From Streptomyces sp. NBC_01267 (GTDB lineage Bacteria; Actinomycetota; Actinomycetes; Streptomycetales; Streptomycetaceae): a stretch of DNA of 64,000 bases. Within the stretch, counting starts at the first letter, position 1; each line of letters begins with the position of its first letter. The translations under genes and the position numbers were made by a program. The notes beneath the pieces are model-generated. The model had not been told where the DNA came from. It saw only the letters and a program-made list of their open reading frames with translations, and ran no database searches. Of this stretch, positions 51,569 to 60,438 are shown piece by piece. The stretch spans positions 7,547,001 to 7,611,000 of the forward strand of contig NZ_CP108455.1 of NCBI RefSeq assembly GCF_036241575.1, in the 5' to 3' direction.

Positions 51569-53101
51569 TCAGGCGGCGTTCTTGAACGGCTGCGGCGGAT
51601 TGCCCGAGCGACCACGGGGCGAGCCGGACGAGCGCCGGGCCTGAGCGGGTCGGCTGCGCCGTCCGCGGGCCGACGACGAGCTGCCCTTCGCGCGTTCCGC
51701 GACCGGCGAGGAGATGGTGACAGGCACACCCGAGGGAGCCTGTGCGCCGGTGATACGGCTCAGCTCGGCCTCCCCGGACCGCACCTGCGCGATGTGCGGG
51801 GTGATCCCGGCGTCCGCCATCAGACGGCTCATCTCACGGCGCTGGTTGGGCAGCACCAGAGTGACGACACTGCCGGACTCCCCGGCACGGGCGGTACGCC
51901 CGCCACGGTGCAGGTAGTCCTTGTGGTCGCTGGGCGGGTCGACGTTGACGACCAGGTCCAGATTGTCGATGTGGATGCCGCGGGCCGCGACGTTGGTGGC
52001 CACCAGCACGGTGACATGGCCGGTCTTGAACTGGGCGAGGGTACGGGTGCGCTGCGGCTGGGACTTGCCGCCGTGCAGCGCCGCGGCCCGTACGCCGCTG
52101 TTCAGGAGGTGCTTGGTGAGCTGGTCCACGGCGTGCTTGGTGTCGAGGAACATCAGCACCCGGCCGTCCCGGGCAGCGATCTCGGTGGTGGTCGCGTACT
52201 TGTCGGTGCCGTGGATGTGCAGCACATGGTGCTCCATCGTGGTCACCGCGCCGGCCGACGGGTCGACCGAGTGCACCACCGGGTCGTGCAGGTAGCGGCG
52301 GACCAGAAGGTCGACGTTGCGGTCCAGGGTGGCCGAGAACAGCATCCGCTGGCCTTCGGGACGTACCTGGTCGAGCAGTTCGGTGACCTGCGGCATGAAG
52401 CCCATGTCGGCCATCTGGTCGGCCTCGTCCAGCACGGTGATGCCGACCCGGTCGAGGCGGCAGTCCCCACGCTCGATGAGGTCCTTGAGCCGGCCGGGGG
52501 TCGCGACGACGATCTCGGCCCCACCGCGCAGGGCGCTCGCCTGCCTGCCGATCGACATACCGCCCACCACGGTGGCGAGGCGCAGCCTCAGCGAACGGGC
52601 GTAGGGCGTCAGAGCGTCGGTGACCTGCTGGGCCAGCTCACGGGTGGGGACCAGGACCAGGGCCAGCGGCTGGCGGGGCTGGGCCCGCTGTCCGGCGGTA
52701 CGGGCGAGCATGCCCAGGCCGAAGGCGAGGGTCTTGCCCGATCCGGTGCGCCCGCGGCCCAGGACGTCCCGGCCGGCCAGCGAGTTCGGCAGCGTGGCGG
52801 ACTGGATGGGGAACGGTTCGGTCATCCCCAGACCGGCGAGCGTCTTCAGCAGCTCGGACGGCATCTCCATGTCGGCGAACGACGCGGCCGGCGGCAGGGC
52901 CGGGGTGAGGGTGACAGGCAGGGCGAACTCGCCCTGCTGAGCGGCGGGCCGGCGGCCCCGGCCACCGGAACGGTTGGGTGCACCGGACCGGCCGGACCCC
53001 CCCGAGCGGCTCGGGGCCTGGGAGCGGAAGCCGCCCCGGCCGGAGCCACCACCGGTGCGGGTACGGGAATAACGGTCGTTCGTGCGCGCTGTGCGGTCCA
53101 T
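51569..53101 (-). CDS. DEAD-box RNA helicase
   Basis: This 510-residue helicase has a Gly/Arg/Ser-rich N-terminal tail (about 70 residues), then all core motifs: Q-motif (GMTEPFPIQSATLP), RGRTGSGKTLAFGL (Walker A), PTRELAQQ, ATPGRLKDLI, LDEADQMADMGF (DEAD), MLFSATLD, and VATNVAARGIHIDNLDLVVN with HRGGRTARAGESG. The C-terminal tail is again basic and disordered. ATG at 53101 has GGAGG about seven bases upstream. With a cold-shock gene next upstream on the same strand, it probably unwinds mRNA structure at low temperature. Confidence 0.95.
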   Translation of the reverse strand: MDRTARTNDRYSRTRTGGGSGRGGFRSQAPSRSGGSGRSGAPNRSGGRGRRPAAQQGEFALPVTLTPALPPAASFADMEMPSELLKTLAGLGMTEPFPIQSATLPNSLAGRDVLGRGRTGSGKTLAFGLGMLARTAGQRAQPRQPLALVLVPTRELAQQVTDALTPYARSLRLRLATVVGGMSIGRQASALRGGAEIVVATPGRLKDLIERGDCRLDRVGITVLDEADQMADMGFMPQVTELLDQVRPEGQRMLFSATLDRNVDLLVRRYLHDPVVHSVDPSAGAVTTMEHHVLHIHGTDKYATTTEIAARDGRVLMFLDTKHAVDQLTKHLLNSGVRAAALHGGKSQPQRTRTLAQFKTGHVTVLVATNVAARGIHIDNLDLVVNVDPPSDHKDYLHRGGRTARAGESGSVVTLVLPNQRREMSRLMADAGITPHIAQVRSGEAELSRITGAQAPSGVPVTISSPVAERAKGSSSSARGRRSRPAQARRSSGSPRGRSGNPPQPFKNAA

Positions 53102-53471
53102 AGGGATCCTCCCTCGATGTGGCACGTATCGAGGAATTCTCAGCGGAGAATACAGAGCCGAAGAATCGCAAGAACGAGCCGAAGAAAATAACGAAATCCA
53201 AGCCGGCCGGTTCGGTGAAGAGCCGGGGCGGAGAGATCGAAATAGCCAGCACCTGCCGAACAGGCGGCTGGAATGCTGGCTCGTAAGGCTCAGGCGGGCC
53301 TTCGTCCGTTCTGTGGGAGCGACGGGCGGTGCACCCGGGCCCGTACAGGACCACGGTGCACGCCTGGTGCCGGGCCGACTCCGGAACCGTAACAGCGAAC
53401 CGGGTGCGGCCTGGACAAAGCAACGAGCTGGGCCCGCACCCCAAGGTGCGGGCCCAGCTGCGTTTCGTGCG
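53102..53471. other. Intergenic region between cspA and the DEAD helicase
   Basis: These 370 bp hold the cold-shock terminator (53426-53459) and the helicase promoter/leader. The leader stretch 53130-53240 is unusually A-rich for this genome on the plus strand, consistent with a long, weakly folded 5' leader. No gene is seen. Confidence 0.4.
53426..53459 (-). terminator. Rho-independent terminator of the cold-shock gene
   Basis: AGCTGGGCCCGCACC pairs perfectly with GGTGCGGGCCCAGCT (15 bp) around a four-base loop. On the minus strand CGTTGCTTTGTCC follows, giving a U-rich tail. It starts 13 bases after the cspA stop. Confidence 0.9.
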
Positions 53472-53675
53472 TCAGGCGGGAACGATGTTCTCGGCCTGGG
53501 GGCCCTTCTGGCCCTGCGTGACGTCGAAGGTCACCTTCTGGCCTTCCTGGAGCTCGCGGAAGCCCTGGGCGGCGATGTTCGAGTAGTGGGCGAAGACGTC
53601 AGCGCCGCCACCCTCCTGCTCGATGAAACCGAAACCCTTTTCCGCGTTGAACCACTTAACGGTGCCAGTAGCCAT
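53472..53675 (-). CDS. cspA: Cold-shock protein (CspA family)
   Basis: This 67-residue OB-fold protein starts [20 protein letters not shown] (RNP-1, KGFGFI) and continues with DVFAHYSNI (RNP-2). It binds single-stranded RNA and DNA and keeps mRNA unstructured. AAGGAG lies upstream of the ATG. A long, lower-GC 5' region (53676-53860) without genes precedes it, as in other cold-shock genes whose leader acts in temperature response. Confidence 0.97.
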   Translation of the reverse strand: MATGTVKWFNAEKGFGFIEQEGGGADVFAHYSNIAAQGFRELQEGQKVTFDVTQGQKGPQAENIVPA

Positions 53676-53982
53676 GTCAAACTCTCCTTCGGGGCAAAAA
53701 TGCCCGGAGGCCCGCACTGTGCGAACCCCACGTCGCCGCGATGATTACCACGTCCGGAAATATCCGGAAATACAAAAGTGCGCTCACCGGCACAGAAAGC
53801 CAGTGAGAGCACTTGAAGTCTTTGGGAACCACAACTGCAACTGGTAACGACAGTAGCACGTTGTGCGTCGCGAGGTGGGGCGGGCTTTCTCGGCACGGCC
53901 TCCGACTGGCCAAACCTCAACACGCAGCACTTCAAATTCTGCACCGGCAGAAATAGATATTCGGCCGCTGTTGGGCAGGGGT
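53676..53982. promoter_or_regulatory. Promoter and long 5' leader region of the cold-shock gene
   Basis: This 307-bp gap is less GC-rich than its surroundings. It should contain the cspA promoter and a long 5' leader on the minus strand. I cannot fix the promoter boxes. The ligase stop lies at its right edge. Confidence 0.4.
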
Positions 53983-55047
53983 TCACCCGGTGAGGATGTC
54001 CGGCAGGCGATAGCCGGCCGGCTCGTCCAGCTGCGTGTACGTACAGCTTTCCGGGGCCCGGTCGGGCCGCCACCGGCGCCACTGGGTGGTGTGCCGGAAC
54101 CGCACCCCGTTCTCCATGTGGTCGTAGGCCACCTCCAGCACCCGCTCGGGGCGCAGCGGAACCCAGGAGAGATCCTTCTTCCCGCTCCAGCGGCTCGGGG
54201 CCCCGGGCAGCCGGGCGCTCTCGTGTGCGGACTCCTCGGCCCAGGCGGCCCAGGGGTGGGCGTCGGCGGAGTCCATCCGCAACGGCTCCAGTTCGGTGAC
54301 CAGTTCCTCGCGGCGCTTCATCGAGAAGGCCGCGCAGACACCGACGTGCTGGAGAATGCCGTCGGCGTCGTACAGACCGAGCAGCAGCGAACCGACGACC
54401 GGGCCGCTCTTGTGAAGGCGGTATCCGGCCACGACGACGTCCGCCGTGCGCTCGTGCTTGATCTTGTACATCAGCCGTTCGTTCGGCCGGTACGGCAGAT
54501 CCAGCGGTTTGGCGACCACCCCGTCGAGCCCGGCGCCCTCGAAGGTGCGGAACCACTCCTCGGCCACGGCGGCATCGGTGGTGGCCGGGGCGACATGGAC
54601 CGGAGCCCCGGCCGGGGAGAGCGCCGTCACCAGCCGGCGCCGACGGTCGGCCTGGGCGGTTCCCATCAGGGACTCGTCCCCCAGGGCCAGCAGGTCGAAG
54701 GCCATGAAGGAGGCCGGGGTCCGCTCTGCGAGGAGCTTCACCCGGGACTCCGCGGGGTGGATCCGTTCCGTGAGGGCGTCGAAGTTCAGCTGCCCGTCCC
54801 GGACGATGACGATCTCGCCGTCCAGCACGCACCGCGGCGGAAGATTCCGCAGCAGCGCGTCGGCCAGCTCGGGGAAGTACCTGGTGAGCGGTTTGCCCGT
54901 GCGGCTGCCCAGCTCGATCTCCGGACCGTCCCGGAAGACGATCGCCCGGAAGCCGTCCCATTTCCCCTCGTACTGCATACCGGGTGGGATCTTCTTCACG
55001 GACTTGGCGAGCATCGGCTTGACGGGCGGCATCACCGGCAGATCCAT
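53983..55047 (-). CDS. ATP-dependent DNA ligase (stand-alone LigD ligase domain/LigC type)
   Basis: This 354-residue ligase has the adenylation lysine Lys29 in YEGKWDGFRAIVFRDG, then LDGEIVIVRDGQLNFDALTE, FMAFDLLALGDESLM and GVVAKPLDLPYRPNERLMYK (motif IV/V). An OB-fold with the C-terminal WVPLRPERVLEVAYDHMENG completes it. It seals nicks, probably in end joining. ATG at 55047 has no SD. It is divergent from the polymerase-domain gene at 55122. Confidence 0.93.
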   Translation of the reverse strand: MDLPVMPPVKPMLAKSVKKIPPGMQYEGKWDGFRAIVFRDGPEIELGSRTGKPLTRYFPELADALLRNLPPRCVLDGEIVIVRDGQLNFDALTERIHPAESRVKLLAERTPASFMAFDLLALGDESLMGTAQADRRRRLVTALSPAGAPVHVAPATTDAAVAEEWFRTFEGAGLDGVVAKPLDLPYRPNERLMYKIKHERTADVVVAGYRLHKSGPVVGSLLLGLYDADGILQHVGVCAAFSMKRREELVTELEPLRMDSADAHPWAAWAEESAHESARLPGAPSRWSGKKDLSWVPLRPERVLEVAYDHMENGVRFRHTTQWRRWRPDRAPESCTYTQLDEPAGYRLPDILTG

Positions 55048-55121
55048 ACGTCGATTCTGCGGTCGCACCGGGCGTCGCGCCCGATATGCGCACCAGGTGT
55101 CCTGCGCCTAGCGTGACGCGC

Positions 55122-56138
55122 ATGGGTGCAGCAGTGGAGCTCGAAGCGGGGGAGCGGACCGTACGTCTGTCCAGCCCCGACAAGATCTACTTTCCTGAGC
55201 GGGGCTACACGAAGCTCGATCTCGCCCGCTACTACCTCACCGTCGGCGCGGGCATCACCCGCGCCCTGCGGGACCGCCCCACCACGCTCCAGCGCTACCC
55301 GGACGGGCTGTCCGGCGAATCGTTCTACCAGAAGCGCGCGCCGAAGAACCTTCCTGACTGGATCCCGACCGGCACGGTCACCTTCCCCAGCGGACGCACG
55401 GCGGACGAGATCTGCCCCACCGAACCGGCCGCCGTGCTGTGGGCCGCGCAGTTCGCGACCTTCACCTTCCACCCCTGGCCGGTGCGCAGGCAGGACCCGG
55501 ACCATCCCGACGAACTCCGTATCGACCTCGACCCGCAACCGGGCACCGACTTCACCGACGCCGTGCGCGCGGCGCACGAGCTCCGGTCCGTGCTCGACGA
55601 ATTCGGCGGACTGCGTGGCTGGCCCAAGACGTCCGGCGGGCGCGGGCTCCATCTGTTCGTGCCCATCGAGCCGCGGTGGACCTTCACCGAGGTGCGGCGG
55701 GCCGTCATCGCCTGCGGCCGGGAACTGGAGCGGCGCATGCCGGAGCGGGTGACCACGGCCTGGTGGAAGGAGGAACGGGGCGAGCGCATCTTCGTGGACT
55801 TCAACCAGACGGCCCGTGACCGCACGATCGCCTCCGCCTACTCGGTCCGCCCCCACCCCCGTGCGCAGGTCTCGGCCCCGCTGCGCTGGGAGGAGGTGGA
55901 CGATGTGCGCCCCGCTGATTTCGACATCGCCACCCTGCCCGAGCGTTACGCCGAACTCGGCGATGTGCACGCGGACATGGACGACCACGCCTTCCGGCTG
56001 GACGCCCTGCTCGAACTCGCCGACAAGGACGAACAGGACCGGGGGCTCGGCGACCTGCCGTATCCGCCGGAGTACCCGAAGATGCCGGGCGAGCCCAAAC
56101 GCGTCCAGCCCAGCCGCGCCAAGCACCACGAGGAGTAG
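55122..56138 (+). CDS. ligD: LigD-type polymerase/primase (stand-alone PolDom)
   Basis: This 338-residue archaeo-eukaryotic primase-type polymerase has the catalytic pair Asp135/Asp137 in ELRIDLDPQPG, the phosphate-binding region LSGESFYQKRAPKNLPDWIP, and TSGGRGLHLFVPI with FVDFNQTARDRTIASAYSVR. It inserts ribonucleotides or nucleotides at broken ends. TAGCGT at 55109-55114, seven bases before the ATG, suggests a leaderless transcript. Ligase and polymerase are separate divergent genes here rather than one fused LigD; no Ku gene is visible. Confidence 0.93.
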   Translation: MGAAVELEAGERTVRLSSPDKIYFPERGYTKLDLARYYLTVGAGITRALRDRPTTLQRYPDGLSGESFYQKRAPKNLPDWIPTGTVTFPSGRTADEICPTEPAAVLWAAQFATFTFHPWPVRRQDPDHPDELRIDLDPQPGTDFTDAVRAAHELRSVLDEFGGLRGWPKTSGGRGLHLFVPIEPRWTFTEVRRAVIACGRELERRMPERVTTAWWKEERGERIFVDFNQTARDRTIASAYSVRPHPRAQVSAPLRWEEVDDVRPADFDIATLPERYAELGDVHADMDDHAFRLDALLELADKDEQDRGLGDLPYPPEYPKMPGEPKRVQPSRAKHHEE

Positions 56139-56180
56139 CGCACAGCCGCGGACCCCGGCCGGGGTCCGCGGCTGTGCGCT
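56137..56180. terminator. Bidirectional terminator, LigD polymerase / NADH dehydrogenase
   Basis: A 20-bp arm (56137-56156, AGCGCACAGCCGCGGACCCC) is perfectly complementary to 56161-56180 around GGCC, which is itself self-complementary. It begins inside the polymerase stop codon and ends 13 bases before the convergent stop. Confidence 0.88.
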
Positions 56181-56193
56181 CCGGGGGGATCCG

Positions 56194-57555
56194 TCAGCCG
56201 CGGGCGTGGAGCGACGCCGTGTGCTCGCGGATCTGTTCCCGCGTGAGATACGAGTCCGTGTACTCGAAGTCGCGCAGCGTGGCGGGCTTCTGGGACTGGA
56301 ATCCGGTGCGTACGAAGTCGTCCCCGGCGATGGCGTTGATCAGCCAGTTGGTCATCACCCGGGTCTTGGCGACGTTCGTCCGCAGCGCTGTCCAGTGGTA
56401 GCCGCGGGCCACGGCCTGCGCCGACAGCCCGTGCAGTTCGATACCGAGCGGCTTGGACACCGCGTCCGTGCCGCCCAGGTCGACGACGAGCCCCATGTCC
56501 TTGTGGACGTAGGGCTGCAGCGGCTGGTGCCGCAGGGTGGCCACGAGGTTTTCCGCGAGCCTGCGGCCCTGGCGCATCGAGTGCTGCGCGGTGGGCGGGC
56601 AGATGGCCCCGTCCCCCTTGGTGAGGTCCGGGACCGCAGCCGCGTCGCCGAGCGAGAAGACACCGTCGAATCCCGGCAGGTTCATCTCCGGCGTGACCGC
56701 GAGGCGTCCGCGTACCGTCTCCGCGCCGAGGGTGGCGATCAGCGGGCTGGCGGTGACACCCGCGGTCCAGATCAGGGTGCGGCACGGCAGGACCCGGCCG
56801 TCGGTGAAGGTCACCTGGTCCTCCCGGGCCTCGGCGACCGACACGCCGAGGGAGACCTCGATGCCGCGCCCGCGCAGCACTTCGAGCGCGCTGAGCCCCA
56901 GTTTGTCGCCCAGTTCGGGCATCAGCTTCGGGGCGATGTCGATCAGATGCCACTTGATCAGCTTCGGATCGATGCGCGGATAGTGCTTGACGGCGTTGGT
57001 GGTGAGCCGCTGCAGACAAGCAGCCGTCTCGGTACCGGCGTAGCCGCCGCCGACCACCACGAACTGCAGCCGGGAGGCGCGCTCGGCCTCGTCGTGGCTG
57101 GCGTCCGCCAGGTCCAGCTGGGCGATCACGTGGTCGCGGATGTACGCGGCTTCCGCGAGCGTCTTCATCCCGCGGGCGTTGTCGGCCAGCCCGGGGATGT
57201 CGAAGGTGCGGGTGACGCTGCCGGGGGACAGCACGATGTAGTCGTACGGCTCGTTGACGATCTCGCCGGTGATCTTGCGGACCACGCAGACCTTCGCGTC
57301 GGTGTCCACCCCGATGGCGCCGCCGGGGATGATCCTGGTGCGGTGCTTCTGGCTGCGGCGCAGCGACACGGCGACCGACTGCGGAGTGAGAACACCCGAC
57401 GCGACCTGGGGGAGCAACGGCAGGTACAGCTGGTACGAGAAGGGCGCCACCAGTGCGATCTGCGCCTCTCCCACGGAGAGCCTGCGCTCCAGACGGCGTA
57501 CGCACTCCACTCCGGCGAAACCTGCGCCCACTACGAGAATCCTGGGTCGTCCCAC
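56194..57555 (-). CDS. Type II NADH dehydrogenase (FAD-dependent)
   Basis: This 453-residue flavoprotein oxidises NADH and reduces quinone at the membrane without pumping protons. It has the FAD Rossmann motif ILVVGAGFAGVECVRRLE, the NADH Rossmann motif LQFVVVGGGYAGTETAACLQ, the FAD segment FDGVFSLGDAA and a C-terminal amphipathic tail. GTG at 57555 has AAGGGA about nine bases upstream. The family overlaps ferredoxin/rubredoxin reductase-like enzymes, but length and motifs favour NDH-2. Confidence 0.92.
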   Translation of the reverse strand: MGRPRILVVGAGFAGVECVRRLERRLSVGEAQIALVAPFSYQLYLPLLPQVASGVLTPQSVAVSLRRSQKHRTRIIPGGAIGVDTDAKVCVVRKITGEIVNEPYDYIVLSPGSVTRTFDIPGLADNARGMKTLAEAAYIRDHVIAQLDLADASHDEAERASRLQFVVVGGGYAGTETAACLQRLTTNAVKHYPRIDPKLIKWHLIDIAPKLMPELGDKLGLSALEVLRGRGIEVSLGVSVAEAREDQVTFTDGRVLPCRTLIWTAGVTASPLIATLGAETVRGRLAVTPEMNLPGFDGVFSLGDAAAVPDLTKGDGAICPPTAQHSMRQGRRLAENLVATLRHQPLQPYVHKDMGLVVDLGGTDAVSKPLGIELHGLSAQAVARGYHWTALRTNVAKTRVMTNWLINAIAGDDFVRTGFQSQKPATLRDFEYTDSYLTREQIREHTASLHARG

Positions 57556-58033
57556 GGTGTTCGTCCCTTCTCAGGTCTGCACGGTCGTCCCCTCCCCGCC
57601 TGCCCCCTCAACCGCTGCCTGGCACAGCCCATCTTCGCGGGCCGGACGGCAGTCCGCCTGCTGGGCACGGCGGAAGGGTTCCGGGGCCGGGCGCGTCCGG
57701 AGCGGAATCCGGGCTTGTCCGTGGGACGTACACTCCAGACATGGGTCACACATGTGCGGTGAGGGAGTGCCTGCGACAGGCTCCCCGCCCGCTCGGCCCC
57801 AGCGCGCCCAGGGCGCGGTGCCGCGCGTTGCACGGCCACGGCTAGCCGGCTCTCCGCCGCCGTTCGCCCTTTCTCCTCCGCCCCGCGCACGGGGGCTTCC
57901 GCACCGCCAGGCTGCCCGCTCGGCAGCAACCCGCAGCATCCCGCACCACTCACGCGGCTACTCGACGTATCGGCGGCATCGCTCCTGGCGACGGTCGCCG
58001 GGCCGGGCTGCCGCACTCTCGAAAGGACCCCCC
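57556..58033. other. Divergent intergenic region, NADH dehydrogenase / MurE-like gene
   Basis: This 478-bp gap holds the promoters of both flanking genes and one candidate short leaderless frame at 57741-57845. Nothing else stands out. Confidence 0.4.
57741..57845 (+). CDS. Candidate short leaderless frame
   Basis: ATG at 57741 lies seven bases after TACACT (57729-57734), a good -10 box, so a transcript could begin at the ATG. The 34-codon frame (MGHTCAVRECLRQAPRPLG...) has three cysteines and GC-biased third positions. No homologue is known to me and no -35 box is evident. It could be a chance frame in the leader of the MurE-like gene. Confidence 0.3.
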   Translation: MGHTCAVRECLRQAPRPLGPSAPRARCRALHGHG

Positions 58034-59524
58034 GTGAAGTTGAGCGAGTTGCTGGCCGGGCACGACCACGAGGTTCTTCTCGGCGATCCCGGGACGGACA
58101 TCACCGCGGGAGCCTGCTTCGACGCCCACCGCGCCTCACCCGGTTCGCTGTACATCGCGGTGCCCGGTCACCGCGAAGGGGGCCCCGAGGCCGTCGGCTC
58201 GGCACTGGCACGCGGAGCCGTGGCGGTACTGGTGGAGGACGCGGCTCCGGATCTCCCCGCGGTGTCCTGGGCATCCGCCGGCGACGCGTGTGTCGTACGG
58301 GTCGCGGACACCCGCACGGCGGCGGCGGTCGTCACCTCCCGCTATTACGGCGAACCGGGTCGGGACATGGACATGGTGGCCGTCACCGGTACCAACGGGA
58401 AGACCTCCGTCTCCTCCATGGTGGAGTCCGTGCTGCGGGGCGCCGAGGGCGTACGGGCCGGGGTGATCGGGACCGCGGGCAGCAGAATCGGGGACGAACT
58501 GATCCCGATGCCGCGCTCGGTGCTGACCACACCGGAGTCGCCCGACTTCCAGTACCTGCTGGGTCACATGCGCGACCACGAGGTGGGGACCGTGGTCCTG
58601 GAAGCGACCTCGATGGGCCTGCTCCAGCACCGGGTGGACCAGGCGTTCATCGACGTGGGGATCTTCACCAACCTGACGCAGGACCACCTGGACGACCACG
58701 GCACCATGGAGAACTACCGGGACGCCAAACTGAAGCTGTTCCAGGGGCTGTGCCGGCGGGCGGTGGTCAACGCCGACGACCCGGTGGGTGCCTCGATCCT
58801 GGCGATGATGCCCGGCGCGGTCACCACCTACGCCCTGGACACCGAGGCCGACTACCGGGCCACCGATCTGAGCATGGACGCCTTCGGTACCCGGTTCACC
58901 CTCCACCACGCGGGCAGCAAGTACCCCGCGGGTGTCCCGGTGCCGGGACGCTTCTCGGTGTCCAACGCCCTGGCGACCGTGGCTGCCTGTCATGCGCTGG
59001 GCCATGACCTGGCCGGGCTGATCGCCGCACTCGACCGGATGCCTCCGGTGCCGGGGCGGCTGGAACGCTTCGAGACCGCCCGTGGCGCGGCGGTCATCGT
59101 GGACTACGCGCACTCGCCGGACTCCCTGGACAAGGTGCTCTCCGCGATCCAGGACTTCGCGACGGGCCGCGTGATCACCGTCTTCGGCTGCGGTGGCGAC
59201 CGGGACGTCACCAAGCGCGCGGAGATGGGGGCGATCGCCGGAACCCGCTCCGACCTGTGTGTCCTCACCTCGGACAACCCGCGGAACGAGGACCCCGAGG
59301 CGATCATGGACCAGATCGCCCCCGGTCTGCTGGCCACCGGAACCCGATTCGAGCGGATCGCCGACCGCCGCAAGGCGATCGCCTTCGCCCTGTCCGGGGC
59401 CGGACAGGGCGACATCGTGCTGGTCGCGGGGAAGGGCAGCGAGCCGTACCAGATCGTCGGGGAACAGCTGATCCCGTTCAGCGACATGGCCACGGTGCGC
59501 GAACTGGCCTCGGCGCAGGAGTAG
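58034..59524 (+). CDS. MurE-like Mur ligase (UDP-MurNAc-tripeptide synthetase family)
   Basis: From a GTG with AAAGGA seven bases upstream, this 496-residue ligase has an N-terminal Mur domain, the ATP loop MVAVTGTNGKTSVSSM (119-124) and VVLEATSMGLLQHRVDQAFI. The carbamylated-lysine region reads NYRDAKLKLFQ, and the C-terminal domain has TSDNPRNEDPEAIMDQI. The DNPR motif is that of diaminopimelate-adding MurE. No other division/cell-wall gene is adjacent, so this is probably a second, non-dcw copy with a specialised substrate. Confidence 0.9.
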   Translation: MKLSELLAGHDHEVLLGDPGTDITAGACFDAHRASPGSLYIAVPGHREGGPEAVGSALARGAVAVLVEDAAPDLPAVSWASAGDACVVRVADTRTAAAVVTSRYYGEPGRDMDMVAVTGTNGKTSVSSMVESVLRGAEGVRAGVIGTAGSRIGDELIPMPRSVLTTPESPDFQYLLGHMRDHEVGTVVLEATSMGLLQHRVDQAFIDVGIFTNLTQDHLDDHGTMENYRDAKLKLFQGLCRRAVVNADDPVGASILAMMPGAVTTYALDTEADYRATDLSMDAFGTRFTLHHAGSKYPAGVPVPGRFSVSNALATVAACHALGHDLAGLIAALDRMPPVPGRLERFETARGAAVIVDYAHSPDSLDKVLSAIQDFATGRVITVFGCGGDRDVTKRAEMGAIAGTRSDLCVLTSDNPRNEDPEAIMDQIAPGLLATGTRFERIADRRKAIAFALSGAGQGDIVLVAGKGSEPYQIVGEQLIPFSDMATVRELASAQE

Positions 59525-59637
59525 TTCAGAGGCGGCACGCCGCACCGTTGTCGTGGGCCGCGGCTCCGGGACCGGCGGCCGACCGCCCCTCCCGTGTCGA
59601 TCGGCGCGGGTCGTCCGTGGGGCTCTACGTTGGTGCC

Positions 59638-60438
59638 ATGACGTCTCCGAGTTACGAGCGGCACTGCGCCGAGATCACCGTGCAGAGCGATCTGCTGAGA
59701 GCCTGTATCGAGGGGGCGGACCTCACGGTTCCGGTGCCGTCCTGCCCCGGCTGGCACCTCGGCCGACTGGTACGGCATCTCGGTGAGGCCCACCGCTGGG
59801 TCGAGGAGATCGTACGGACCAGGGCGCAGCAGCCACTCCCCGACACCGCACTCCGGGAAGAGCCCGCCGGTCCCGGCGACGAGCAGCCCGCCGACCTCGG
59901 CGCCTGGCTCGTGGAGGGCGCGAAGCGGCTGGTCGAGACGCTGCGTGAAGCGGGCCCGGACGCGCAGTTGTGGACGCCGGTGTCCGGCTCCGGGGGAAGC
60001 AGCGCGTTCTTCGCCCGCCGCATGGCCCACGAGACGCTGATCCACCGGGCGGACGCCGCACTGGCCGTCGGCGCGGAGTTCACCGTCGAGGCGGACGTGG
60101 CCGTCGACGCCCTCGACGAGTGGATGGAACTCGGGTCCCTGCCCCAGCTCTTCGAGATCCACCCGGAGCAGCGCGAACTCCTCGGCCCCGGGCGGACCTT
60201 GCACTTCCACGCCACCGACACCGCCCCGGAGCTCAAAGCCGAGTGGGTGGTCGACCTCACCGGGGACACCGTCACCTGGCGCCGGGCTCATGAGAGGGCG
60301 GCCGTCGCGGTCCGCGGACCGCTGACCGACCTGCTGCTGACCGTCTACCGGCGACGCCCGGCCCGGGGCGGCAGCGTCGACGTGCTCGGCGACGGTCACT
60401 TGCTCGACTTCTGGCTGGAGCGGGTGAGTTTCGGCTGA
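59638..60438 (+). CDS. Maleylpyruvate isomerase-type mycothiol-dependent protein
   Basis: This 266-residue protein has the DinB-like N-terminal helical domain (CPGWHLGRLVRHLGEAHRWV with its histidines, FFARRMAHETLIHRADAAL) and a C-terminal sterol-carrier-like domain (LTGDTVTWRRAHERAAVAVR, GPLTDLLLTVYRRR). The family includes mycothiol-dependent maleylpyruvate isomerase. TACGTT (59626-59631), seven bases before the ATG, with no SD, suggests a leaderless mRNA. It is coupled to the next gene by TGATG. Confidence 0.9.
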   Translation: MTSPSYERHCAEITVQSDLLRACIEGADLTVPVPSCPGWHLGRLVRHLGEAHRWVEEIVRTRAQQPLPDTALREEPAGPGDEQPADLGAWLVEGAKRLVETLREAGPDAQLWTPVSGSGGSSAFFARRMAHETLIHRADAALAVGAEFTVEADVAVDALDEWMELGSLPQLFEIHPEQRELLGPGRTLHFHATDTAPELKAEWVVDLTGDTVTWRRAHERAAVAVRGPLTDLLLTVYRRRPARGGSVDVLGDGHLLDFWLERVSFG

